From positions 1-8,392 of the forward strand of contig CAIWKU010000562.1 of assembly GCA_903913355.1 (NCBI GenBank): a stretch of DNA of 8,392 bases. The letters run 5' to 3'. This document shows positions 1 through 6,535 of this stretch, one piece after another. This DNA is from an uncultured Bacteroidota bacterium (lineage in GTDB: Bacteria > Bacteroidota > Bacteroidia > Chitinophagales > Chitinophagaceae). The first letter of the stretch is position 1. Each line of letters starts with the position of its first letter. The notes under the pieces are model-generated. The model had not been told where the DNA came from and ran no database searches. It saw only the letters and a list, made by a program, of their open reading frames with translations. The position numbers and the translations under genes were made by a program.

Positions 1-524
1 GGATGTAAAATATAAAAAGTTTCAATAAATGCTTTATAACTGAAATAAAAAATAAACGACAGGCAACATAAAAATATTGTATTACTGATCAACCGTTTTT
101 TCTCTGAGACGATCAGCATATTTACCTGATTAATACTTAAGTACAATACAATAAAAGCATAGAAGACCCGAAAAACAGCATTGATGGTTTGAAGTGAATT
201 GATCACTATATTCTCTAAAATCCATATTACCAAACCTGTTAACAAAAGCAGATAATACCTGTTTCGATTCTTTGCATCATTCCATCGGAAAAAAATGAAC
301 AAAATGAGTGCATATTCCAATAATACGTACATATTTGAGTTAACGAGGTTGGGATGTTGGGTATTGACTAATATCATACTAATCAGTTCATTTAATGAAC
401 CTAACCAGATAAAATAAAGAAATGGTTGATACAGGTCCGGTATTTTAGTATACCGGACCGCCCCAATAATACAGGGTATCAGTATGGATGCTGTTGATAT
501 ATGATTTAGCCAATAAAAAAACAT
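1..524 (-). CDS. Polytopic membrane protein of unknown function, 3' end cut by window edge
   Basis: An open frame of 174 codons runs without a stop from the ATG at 524-522 to the left edge, so the C-terminus is missing. The protein is strongly hydrophobic, with about six candidate membrane segments near residues 7-24, 32-53, 63-80, 88-107, 113-131 and 147-167. Short polar loops separate them, including a basic stretch around 140-145 (SEKKRL) and WNDAKNRNR around 81-89. I see no enzymatic motif and no signal peptide apart from the first membrane segment. The ATG shares one base with the TGA stop of the upstream gene (TGATG), which predicts translational coupling, so the two products probably work together. 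The function is unknown to me; a membrane sensor or anchor partnering the small soluble protein is only a guess. That the frame is a real gene is well supported by the coupling, the length and the regular hydrophobic pattern. Confidence 0.8.
   Translation of the reverse strand, partial: MFFYWLNHISTASILIPCIIGAVRYTKIPDLYQPFLYFIWLGSLNELISMILVNTQHPNLVNSNMYVLLEYALILFIFFRWNDAKNRNRYYLLLLTGLVIWILENIVINSLQTINAVFRVFYAFIVLYLSINQVNMLIVSEKKRLISNTIFLCCLSFIFYFSYKAFIETFYILH
434..459 (-). repeat. 10-bp inverted repeat (GC-rich hairpin) inside the membrane protein gene
   Basis: Arms 434-443 (GGTCCGGTAT) and 450-459 (ATACCGGACC) are perfect reverse complements around a 6-base loop. The hairpin starts about 65 bases inside the membrane protein gene and is clearly more GC-rich than its surroundings. 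No T-run follows it on the minus strand, so it is not an intrinsic terminator. It encodes residues of the loop after the first membrane segment. It could slow ribosomes or shape the mRNA, or it could be chance. Confidence 0.45.
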
Positions 525-871
525 CAGGGCTGATTTAAAGGAGACTCAGGGGGGCATGTATTGGGGCACCGAATAGAATCTTCCAGTATTTCGTTACCAT
601 CATCTGTATCCAATGTATTGCTCTCCGAAGGTAATAAATCATTTCCATTACTATCTGCTACCACCAGAATAGCATGCACCGTTCCATCTTTTTTCATTCC
701 ATAATAAATCCTAAAAAAATCGGCTTGCGGATGGTTGATCAAGGATTGAATAGATGCCAGATCGAAGGTTTCACATACCGGAAAATTGGATGGCCGGTTT
801 GCACGGTATAAGGTGGTCATGTTAATTGCCTCTTGCAGACTGATCCTATGATCAGTAGTATACTTACTCAT
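524..871 (-). CDS. Small uncharacterised soluble protein with C-terminal Cys/Pro motif
   Basis: This 115-residue protein starts at the ATG at 871-869 (MSKYTTDHRI...). The frame can be extended 24 bases to a TTG at 895, but the ATG is the better start. It has no signal peptide and no membrane segment. The N-terminal half contains TLYRANRPSNFPVCETFD (residues 20-37) and a hydrophobic core around RIYYGMKKDGTVHAILVVAD (54-73). An acidic linker follows (TLDTDDGNEILED, 86-98), then a tail RCPNTCPPESPLNQP (101-115). Its cysteines are C33, C102 and C106; the CxxxC pair could bind metal or form a disulfide, but this is inference. From memory, proteins of this type are common in Chitinophagaceae and are annotated as hypothetical. 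It is the first gene of a pair, with its stop overlapping the start of the membrane protein. A 7-bp inverted repeat (839-845/850-856) lies just inside its coding start. Confidence 0.85.
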   Translation of the reverse strand: MSKYTTDHRISLQEAINMTTLYRANRPSNFPVCETFDLASIQSLINHPQADFFRIYYGMKKDGTVHAILVVADSNGNDLLPSESNTLDTDDGNEILEDSIRCPNTCPPESPLNQP

Positions 872-1095
872 ATAATTGGTTTTGTTTAGAAGCAATTTCT
901 AGGAAAATCTAACCAAAAAATAGAGTACTTGTACTCAAATATTGGGCTGTTTTACGCATTTGAAGTCGGAATCAGCTTTAAATACCCATGAACGGCCTGA
1001 TTGTGCTGATTTTATTGAATTATCTGTATTCCTTTTTAATTTATTCCCGCTGTATTCAGTAATTTTATACTATTGAATTCAGTAAATAAAACTAT
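872..1095. promoter_or_regulatory. Divergent intergenic region serving two transcription units
   Basis: This 224-bp AT-rich gap must hold promoters for the minus-strand small-protein pair and the plus-strand flavoprotein. I find no perfect Bacteroidota -7 element (TAnnTTTG) on either strand. The closest plus-strand candidate is TACTATTG at 1068-1075, one mismatch off and about 20 bases from the ATG, with no clear -33 TTG partner. The 9-mer ATTCAGTAA occurs twice, at 1054-1062 and 1077-1085, 23 bp apart, flanking that candidate. I see no small gene here. Confidence 0.3.
923..936. repeat. 14-bp hyphenated palindrome GAGTAC-TT-GTACTC, possible operator
   Basis: GAGTAC (923-928) and GTACTC (931-936) form a perfect 6-2-6 inverted repeat. 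It lies 52-65 bases upstream of the ATG of the small-protein gene and about 160 bases from the flavoprotein start. Size and position suit a dimeric regulator site acting on the minus-strand pair, but no regulator gene is visible and short palindromes arise by chance in AT-rich DNA. Confidence 0.3.
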
Positions 1096-1824
1096 ATGCT
1101 TGAACCATGGCGCACCGGAACGGTGATCAAAATTGAAAATGAAACCGCTTCATCAAGGCGTTTTTGGATACAGGTTCCCGATATCGAGTCATTCGATTTT
1201 ACACCTGGCCAGTTTGTTACTCTCGATCTTCCCATACATGAGCAAAAAAATAAAAGATGGCGCAGCTATTCCATTGCTTCGGCTCCGGATGGAACCAATA
1301 TCTTTGAATTGATTATTGTTTTACTGGAAGGCGGTTTAGGTACTACCTATCTTTTTAATCAGGTATCTGTTGGCTCTGAAATTCTATTGCGTGGTCCGCA
1401 GGGCAAATTTATTTTACCCGAGCCTATCCAGGAAGATATTTACCTGATTTGCACCGGTACCGGCATTGCCCCTTTCCGATCTATGTCGCATTTTCTGCAC
1501 AATAAGAAAAAACCTCACCAGAATATTCACCTTATTTTTGGTTGCCGGAAAAAAGAAGATGGACTTTATATTAATGAGTTGAAGGAATTGGAAAAACAAG
1601 AACCCGGTTTCTTTTTCCACCCTTGTTATTCAAGAGAACAGGAAGTGCCTGTAGGTTCCCATATCGGCTATGTTCACCCGGTATACGAAGCATTAACCCA
1701 ACATGGCAAAGTACCCGCTAAATTCTTTCTCTGCGGCTGGAAGAATATGATTGATGAAGCCAAAGAACGAATCTTAGCCATGGGGTACGATAAAAAAGCA
1801 ATTCACCTGGAATTATACGGATAA
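1096..1824 (+). CDS. FAD-dependent ferredoxin/flavodoxin-NADP+ reductase-like oxidoreductase
   Basis: This 242-residue cytoplasmic flavoprotein belongs to the ferredoxin-NADP+ reductase superfamily and should move electrons between NAD(P)H and a one-electron carrier. An N-terminal FAD-binding barrel (about 1-105) carries the flavin motif RSYS (56-59) and a phosphate-binding GGLGTTYL (79-86). The C-terminal nucleotide-binding domain (about 110-242) carries GTGIAPFRSM (121-130), FGCRKKEDGLY (148-158) and CGWKNMID (213-220). Basic residues R151 and K152 after FGC suggest NADPH preference. The chain ends ELYG, with Y241 near the C-terminus, where related enzymes place an aromatic residue over the flavin. 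There is no CxxxxCxxC iron-sulfur domain and no heme domain, so it resembles stand-alone Fpr-type reductases rather than oxygenase reductases. The serine hydrolase begins 37 bases downstream on the same strand and may be co-transcribed, though no functional link is evident. The physiological partner cannot be read from sequence. Confidence 0.88.
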   Translation: MLEPWRTGTVIKIENETASSRRFWIQVPDIESFDFTPGQFVTLDLPIHEQKNKRWRSYSIASAPDGTNIFELIIVLLEGGLGTTYLFNQVSVGSEILLRGPQGKFILPEPIQEDIYLICTGTGIAPFRSMSHFLHNKKKPHQNIHLIFGCRKKEDGLYINELKELEKQEPGFFFHPCYSREQEVPVGSHIGYVHPVYEALTQHGKVPAKFFLCGWKNMIDEAKERILAMGYDKKAIHLELYG

Positions 1825-1861
1825 ATAACATCCTTTTTACCAAATACTCAACTGCCAACAC

Positions 1862-3379
1862 ATGAGAAAAATCATGGGCTTATTAGTCTGTGTGCAATGC
1901 TGTTTATTATTACAGGTAGCCGCACAAAAAAAGACTGTTCAGCAAGACACTTCTGCCTTATTTGATACTTATGTAAAGAAAGCCATAAAAGAATGGGAAG
2001 TACCTGGCTTAGCGATCGTAGTAGTCAAAAATAACCAGGTCGTTTTTAAAAAAGCGTACGGTACCCGTGAATTGGGCACTACGCAATGGGTAGATAACCA
2101 AACACTATTTGTTTGCGCTTCCACCACCAAAGCCATGACCGCAACCTGCATGGGTATGTTGGTAGATGAGGGGAAATTGAAATGGGATGATCCGGTAACC
2201 AAATACCTTCCCGCTTTACAATTGTATGATCCCTATGTAACCAGGGAGCTAAGGGTTCGTGATCTTTTTTTACATAATAGCGGTGTAGGTAATACCGATT
2301 ATTTATGGGCCGATAATACGCTAAGCTCCGACGAAATTTTAGAACATCTTAAGTTAGTAACACCCAGCTATTCCTTTCGTGCAGGATTTATTTACCAGAA
2401 TATTTTTTACCTGATTGCAGGAAAAGTAATCGAAAAAATTAGTGGTAAACCCTGGTCAATATTTATTCGTGAACGCATTTTTCAGCCTTTGGGGATGAAC
2501 AGAACCGTTTCACAATTTGCACAAATAAAAGACGATAACTTCTCAAAACCGCATTACAGAATAGATAGTACCATTACCGTTATCAGTCATGACCGTGAAA
2601 CAGATACCATTGGCCCTGCAGGCTCTGTTCTCTCCTGTATAGACGATATTTCTTTATGGCTGAAATGCATGTTGGATAGCAGTAAGTATCCAGGCGGAAG
2701 GCTCGTAAAACCGGAGACCTGGAAAGAATTATTAAAACCCCAAACCCTGGTTACCGAGCAGGAATTTTATCCCACCCAAAAAATCACCAAACCAAATTTT
2801 ACCACTTATGCCATGGGTTGGTTTCAACAGGATTATAAAGGCAGAAAACTGAATTTTCATACAGGCAGCTTATCCGGGGCAGTAGCCATTCATGCACAAA
2901 TGCCGGAAGAAAAAACAGGGGTATATATTTTCGGAAACCTCGATCATGCCGAACTCCGGCATGCACTCATGTTCCGGGCATTGGATCAGTTTGCATTGGG
3001 TGGTGATCGGGACTGGAGCGCAGAATTTTTAAAATTATACACCCAAATCAAAAATGAATCTCTTAAGAAAACAAAAGAGTCTGAAGCAAAAAGAGCGCTC
3101 AATACCCATCCCAGTCTACCCTTAGAAGAATATATTGGCAAATACCAACACCCTTTATTCGGAACGATAGAACTAAAAATGCAGAACGGAAAACTGATCA
3201 GTTTAACCAATCATATCACCACAGGCAGTATTGATCACTGGAACTATGATACATTCCGTTTATTATATGACCAGAAATGGAAGGGGAAAGAATACCTTTC
3301 TTTTCATTTAAATACTGAGGGGAAAGTGAGTGAAGTCTCTATGAGTGGCGTTGTATTAGAAAAAGTCACTCGGGAGTAA
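1862..3379 (+). CDS. Secreted serine hydrolase, class C beta-lactamase/penicillin-binding fold with DUF3471-like tail
   Basis: This 505-residue protein has an N-terminal signal peptide (MRKIMGLLVCVQCCLLLQVAAQ, likely cut near residue 21) and should act in the periplasm or outside. The catalytic domain (about 30-390) has all three motifs of the class C beta-lactamase/DD-peptidase/esterase family: S87-T-T-K90 (SxxK nucleophile and base), Y178-Q-N180 (YxN), and H333-T-G335 (the KTG equivalent). LFLHNSGV (135-142) matches the usual LLxHxSG segment. From about 395 a linker leads to a C-terminal beta-rich domain (LEEYIGKYQHPLFGTIEL...) resembling DUF3471, common behind this fold in Bacteroidota. 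True substrates of such proteins are usually unknown; esterase or D-amino-acid peptidase activity is as likely as beta-lactam cleavage. The cysteines at 13-14 do not sit in a convincing lipobox. It ends 2 bases before a large hairpin shared with glyS. Confidence 0.9.
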   Translation: MRKIMGLLVCVQCCLLLQVAAQKKTVQQDTSALFDTYVKKAIKEWEVPGLAIVVVKNNQVVFKKAYGTRELGTTQWVDNQTLFVCASTTKAMTATCMGMLVDEGKLKWDDPVTKYLPALQLYDPYVTRELRVRDLFLHNSGVGNTDYLWADNTLSSDEILEHLKLVTPSYSFRAGFIYQNIFYLIAGKVIEKISGKPWSIFIRERIFQPLGMNRTVSQFAQIKDDNFSKPHYRIDSTITVISHDRETDTIGPAGSVLSCIDDISLWLKCMLDSSKYPGGRLVKPETWKELLKPQTLVTEQEFYPTQKITKPNFTTYAMGWFQQDYKGRKLNFHTGSLSGAVAIHAQMPEEKTGVYIFGNLDHAELRHALMFRALDQFALGGDRDWSAEFLKLYTQIKNESLKKTKESEAKRALNTHPSLPLEEYIGKYQHPLFGTIELKMQNGKLISLTNHITTGSIDHWNYDTFRLLYDQKWKGKEYLSFHLNTEGKVSEVSMSGVVLEKVTRE

Positions 3380-3381
3380 AG

Positions 3382-3447
3382 TCAAAATTCAAAAGTAAAA
3401 ATTCAAAAATATATTCTGCTTTTTGAATTTTTACTTTTGAATTTTGA
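3382..3447. terminator. 28-bp perfect inverted repeat between convergent genes, likely bidirectional terminator
   Basis: Arms 3382-3409 and 3420-3447 pair perfectly over 28 bp around a 10-base loop (TATATTCTGC). Only four pairs are G-C. The hairpin begins 2 bases after the hydrolase stop and ends 1 base from the glyS stop, so it fills the 69-bp convergent gap. Each arm is a tandem of a 14-mer: AAAATTCAAAAGTA (3384-3397) and AAAATTCAAAAATA (3398-3411), inverted on the other side. Position and T-rich downstream arms in both directions suit bidirectional termination; the AT-rich, internally repetitive make-up also fits a dispersed palindromic repeat. Confidence 0.65.
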
Positions 3448-3448
3448 A

Positions 3449-4894
3449 TTAAACAAGCTGCTCCAAAACCAAATCCTTCACCTTACTCATCAATATCCGT
3501 TCCTGAACCATGGTATCCCGATACCTGATGGTAACGGTCTGGTCTTCTTTGGTTTGGTGATCGATGGTAACACAAAAAGATGTTCCGATGGCGTCTTGTC
3601 TTCTGTATCGTTTACCTATTGCATCTTTTTCTTCGTAGAAGCATTTAAAATAAGGCTTGCATTCATTCATCAGGTCGCGTGCTATTTCTGGTAATCCGTC
3701 TTTTTTAGTCAAAGGCAGTATTGCCAGTTTCATAGGAGCTATCTTAGTAGGTATATGCAATACCACCCTGCTATCCGTTGAGCCATCCTCTTTATTAATG
3801 GTTTCTTCTTCGTACGCATTGGCCAATATCAGCAGAAACATCCTGTCTAATCCGATAGAGGTTTCTACCACATAAGGAACATAATTCTGGTTGATTTCTG
3901 TATCGAAATATTGCAATTTCTTTTTACTGTATAACTGGTGCTGGGTAAGATCAAAATCGCTTCTGGAATGGATACCTTCTACTTCCTTAAAACCAAACGG
4001 GAATTGGTATTCAATATCGCAAGCTTCCTTGGCATAGTGCGCCAGCTTTACATGATCATGGTAACGGTATTTATCTGGTGAAATACCCAAACTCAGATGC
4101 CATTGCAATCTTGCTTCTTTCCAGTATTGGTACCATTCTCCTTCTGTGCCTGGACGAACAAAAAACTGCATTTCCATCTGTTCGAATTCACGCATACGGA
4201 AAATGAATTGCCGGGCTACAATCTCATTACGGAATGCTTTTCCGGTTTGAGCAATCCCAAACGGAATTTTCATCCTCGCAGTTTTCTGAACATTGAGGAA
4301 ATTCACAAAAATACCCTGTGCAGTTTCCGGTCTTAAGTAGATAGTATCTGACTCTTCAGCAACCGAACCCAATTGCGTGGCAAACATGAGGTTAAACTGT
4401 CGTATTTCAGTCCAGTTACCCGTTCCGCTTACACTACATACAATTTTCTCTGCCTGGATCAATTCTTTTAGTGTCACGAAATCTTCTGCTGCCAATAAAG
4501 CATCCATCTGAGCCAATAAATTATCAGCGCCTGCTTCATCTCCTTTTTCTCTTAGCTGATCTGCTTTCGCTTCCAGAAGATGATCAACCCGGTATCTTTT
4601 TTTACTATCCTTATTATCAATCATCGGGTCGCTGAAATTATCAACATGCCCACTGGCTTTCCAGGTTGTTGGATGCATAAAAATAGCCGCATCTATACCC
4701 ACAATATTTTCATGTAACTGGGTCATACTTTTCCACCAGTAATCACGGATATTTTTTTTCAATTCGCTTCCATAGGGACCGTAATCGTATACGGCCGCAA
4801 GGCCATCATAAATTTCACTGCTTGGAAAAACAAAGCCATACTCTTTGGCATGCGAAACAATTGCCTGGAACTGATTATCGGGTTGTGTACTCAT
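3449..4894 (-). CDS. glyS: Glycine--tRNA ligase (alpha2, single-chain type)
   Basis: Class II aminoacyl-tRNA synthetase of 481 residues that charges tRNA-Gly with glycine in the cytoplasm. It is the single-chain homodimeric type, not the separate alpha and beta subunits of proteobacteria. The start is the ATG at 4894-4892 (MSTQPDNQFQ...); an upstream TTG at 4951 would add 19 residues unlike the family N-terminus. Key segments are the N-terminal signature VFPSSEIYDGLAAVYDYGPYG (about 22-42), the glycine-site motif RPETAQGIF (188-196), motif 2 with FRNE (221-224) and FRMREFEQMEMQFF, and motif 3 with GLDRMFLL (348-355). A charged insertion occupies about 101-150. The C-terminal anticodon-binding domain spans about 386-481 (APMKLAILPL... 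to the end). All expected elements are present and it looks intact. It stands alone as a transcription unit between two convergent or divergent neighbours. The symbol glyS (also called glyQS or grs) follows common usage. Confidence 0.96.
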   Translation of the reverse strand: MSTQPDNQFQAIVSHAKEYGFVFPSSEIYDGLAAVYDYGPYGSELKKNIRDYWWKSMTQLHENIVGIDAAIFMHPTTWKASGHVDNFSDPMIDNKDSKKRYRVDHLLEAKADQLREKGDEAGADNLLAQMDALLAAEDFVTLKELIQAEKIVCSVSGTGNWTEIRQFNLMFATQLGSVAEESDTIYLRPETAQGIFVNFLNVQKTARMKIPFGIAQTGKAFRNEIVARQFIFRMREFEQMEMQFFVRPGTEGEWYQYWKEARLQWHLSLGISPDKYRYHDHVKLAHYAKEACDIEYQFPFGFKEVEGIHSRSDFDLTQHQLYSKKKLQYFDTEINQNYVPYVVETSIGLDRMFLLILANAYEEETINKEDGSTDSRVVLHIPTKIAPMKLAILPLTKKDGLPEIARDLMNECKPYFKCFYEEKDAIGKRYRRQDAIGTSFCVTIDHQTKEDQTVTIRYRDTMVQERILMSKVKDLVLEQLV

Positions 4895-4902
4895 AACTAT
4901 CG

Positions 4903-4910
4903 CAAAAATA
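4903..4910 (-). promoter_or_regulatory. Candidate Bacteroidota -7 element TATTTTTG before glyS
   Basis: Read on the minus strand, 4910-4903 is TATTTTTG, a perfect match to the Bacteroidota -7 consensus TAnnTTTG. It lies 8 bases upstream of the glyS ATG, implying a leader of only a few bases. No TTTG is seen 19-21 bases further upstream at the -33 position, so this may be a chance match in T-rich DNA. Confidence 0.3.
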
Positions 4911-4972
4911 TGCTTTTCGGCTTTACGAAGAAGCTGCCATCTGCCATTCAACCTAATTTATCCCATCGTTTA

Positions 4973-5027
4973 TCAAGTAAATGAGCAAGGAAACCAGAAA
5001 AAAACTAGTTTTATTACTCAAGTAAAT
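4973..5027 (+). repeat. Two direct copies of TCAAGTAAAT upstream of the aminopeptidase gene
   Basis: TCAAGTAAAT occurs at 4973-4982 and 5018-5027, 45 bp apart and both within 65 bases of the aminopeptidase start. Between them lies TAGTTTTA (5006-5013), one mismatch from the TAnnTTTG -7 consensus and about 25 bases from the ATG. A pair of regulator sites flanking a promoter is possible; chance is also possible. Confidence 0.25.
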
Positions 5028-5037
5028 CCATCACCAT

Positions 5038-6438
5038 ATGCGTATTTGTTCATCTCCGATTTTGGCCCTATTGCTGATCCTGCCCTTTTTGAGTCAGGCA
5101 CAACAAACCACCGAATACCCGAATGATTACCTGAGTCCGGCTTTTCATGCGGGAAGAAGGGCTGCTTTCAGAGATCTGATGCCCAGAAATTCGGTAGGTA
5201 TATTTTTCGCTTCACAGGTAAGGGTTCGGAATAATGATATCGATTATTACTATGCACAGAGCAAGAATTTTTATTACTTCACCGGACTGGAAGAGCCCAA
5301 TTCTGTTCTCCTTATTTTCAAAAACCCGGTAACCATACTTGGGGCCACCGGGAATGAATTCTTATTTGTTCAGGCCCGTAACCCTCAACGCGAAATGTGG
5401 ACCGGGAAAATACTTGGGGTGGAGGGAGTAAAGGAGAGATACAAATTTGAAAATGTATTTACGAATGATAAATTCAATGCAGCTACCATTGATTTTGGCA
5501 GTATAGACTCTGTGCTCAGCTTATTCAGGAATGAGGATATATTTTCCAGATATAAAAGGGCTCCCGACCAATTAAGCCGGATGGCAGATATTACTGATAG
5601 CCTGATTGTCTTAAACAAAAAACCGCTGGCAACCCGTACCACCCTGTCAATCTTGCAAAAATTAAGAGGTATCAAACAGCCCGAAGAAATTGTATTGATG
5701 GAAAAAGTGGTGGCCATGAGTGCAGAAGGACATAAAGAAGTTATGAAGGCCACCAAACCCGGAATGACTGAATACCAGGCACAGGCGATCATGGAATATC
5801 TTTTTAAGAAAAATGGTTCTGAATTTGTGGGCTATCCAAGCATTAATGGTTCGGGCGAAAATACCTGCACGCTTCATTATGAGAGTAACCAGCGCTTAAT
5901 GAATAGCGGCGATCTTTTATTAAGTGATTGTGCCGCTGAATACCATGGATACAGTGCAGATATCACGAGAACCATTCCGGTTAATGGCAAGTTTACACCC
6001 GAGCAAAAAATCATTTATGAATTGGTATTAGAAGCGCAGGATTCTGCTTTTTTACAGTGTAAACCAGGTAATCTTTTTACCGAACCTCATGCAGCAGCAA
6101 TGCGTGTTATCAGTAATGGATTGATTAGATTGGGTATCATCAAGGCCTCCTCAGAAGCCAGAACCTATTTCCCACATGGCACATCTCACCATTTAGGTTT
6201 AGACACACATGATATGGGAGGAAGAGGACCTTTGGAGCCAGGTGCAATATTTACAGTAGAACCCGGCATCTATATTCCTCCAGGGAGTAAATGTGATCAA
6301 AAATGGTGGAATATAGGTGTACGCATTGAAGATGATGTATTGATTACTGCCAGCGGATATAAAAACTTGTCGGCCGCAGCCCCAAGAACAGTAGCAGAGA
6401 TAGAAAAAATGGCCAAACAGAAAAGTATTTTTAAATAA
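5038..6438 (+). CDS. Secreted Xaa-Pro aminopeptidase (aminopeptidase P, peptidase family M24B)
   Basis: This 466-residue metallopeptidase removes an N-terminal residue that precedes proline. A signal peptide (MRICSSPILALLLILPFLSQAQ, cut near residue 21) sends it to the periplasm or beyond, unlike cytoplasmic E. coli PepP. An aminopeptidase-P N-terminal domain (about 32-180) precedes the pita-bread catalytic domain (about 205-455). By comparison with E. coli PepP, the five metal ligands are all present: D297 (LLLSDCAAEY), D308 (GYSADITRT), H384 (HGTSHHLG), E408 (TVEPGIYI) and E431 (VRIEDDVLI). The proton-relay histidines H380 and H391 (LGLDTHDMGGRG) are also kept. The catalytic centre therefore looks active, probably with two Mn2+ ions. 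It is divergent from glyS with a 143-bp gap and ends at a strong terminator, so it is likely monocistronic. A role in peptide scavenging from proline-rich proteins is inferred. Confidence 0.94.
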   Translation: MRICSSPILALLLILPFLSQAQQTTEYPNDYLSPAFHAGRRAAFRDLMPRNSVGIFFASQVRVRNNDIDYYYAQSKNFYYFTGLEEPNSVLLIFKNPVTILGATGNEFLFVQARNPQREMWTGKILGVEGVKERYKFENVFTNDKFNAATIDFGSIDSVLSLFRNEDIFSRYKRAPDQLSRMADITDSLIVLNKKPLATRTTLSILQKLRGIKQPEEIVLMEKVVAMSAEGHKEVMKATKPGMTEYQAQAIMEYLFKKNGSEFVGYPSINGSGENTCTLHYESNQRLMNSGDLLLSDCAAEYHGYSADITRTIPVNGKFTPEQKIIYELVLEAQDSAFLQCKPGNLFTEPHAAAMRVISNGLIRLGIIKASSEARTYFPHGTSHHLGLDTHDMGGRGPLEPGAIFTVEPGIYIPPGSKCDQKWWNIGVRIEDDVLITASGYKNLSAAAPRTVAEIEKMAKQKSIFK

Positions 6439-6459
6439 GCCGGACTTATTATAACCGGT

Positions 6460-6513
6460 AAAAAATAGCCTGCAAAATTGAATAAGGCAGATTCAGTTTG
6501 CAGGCTATTTTTT
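6460..6513. terminator. Strong bidirectional intrinsic terminator between aminopeptidase and mazG-like gene
   Basis: Arms 6460-6476 and 6497-6513 (AAAAAATAGCCTGCAAA and its reverse complement) form a perfect 17-bp stem. Inside the 20-base loop, TGAAT (6479-6483) can pair with ATTCA (6491-6495), lengthening the hairpin. The stem has a GC-containing core next to six A-T pairs, so each strand reads as a hairpin followed by a T-run. It lies 21 bases after the aminopeptidase stop and 22 bases after the mazG-like gene on the other strand, and should end both transcripts. Confidence 0.9.
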
Positions 6514-6535
6514 GCTAGTGAAGAACTGATTTATT

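Noticed and set aside
872..895. Upstream TTG start adding 8 residues to the small protein
   Set aside because: The ATG at 871 gives a natural N-terminus (MSKYTTDHRI); the extension begins with a rare start codon and adds residues I do not associate with the family.
1054..1085. CRISPR-like or tandem repeat array
   Set aside because: Only two 9-base copies are present, with no regular spacer series.
3437..4336. Open frames on the plus strand opposite glyS
   Set aside because: They are short, lie fully antisense to a well-conserved synthetase and show no domain; they are shadows of its codon use.
4895..4951. TTG start adding 19 residues to glycyl-tRNA synthetase
   Set aside because: The ATG at 4894 is close to the conserved family N-terminus, and the added stretch would contain the only good -7 promoter match.
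5385..5877. Minus-strand open frames opposite the aminopeptidase
   Set aside because: They overlap a complete, motif-intact peptidase gene and have no recognisable features.
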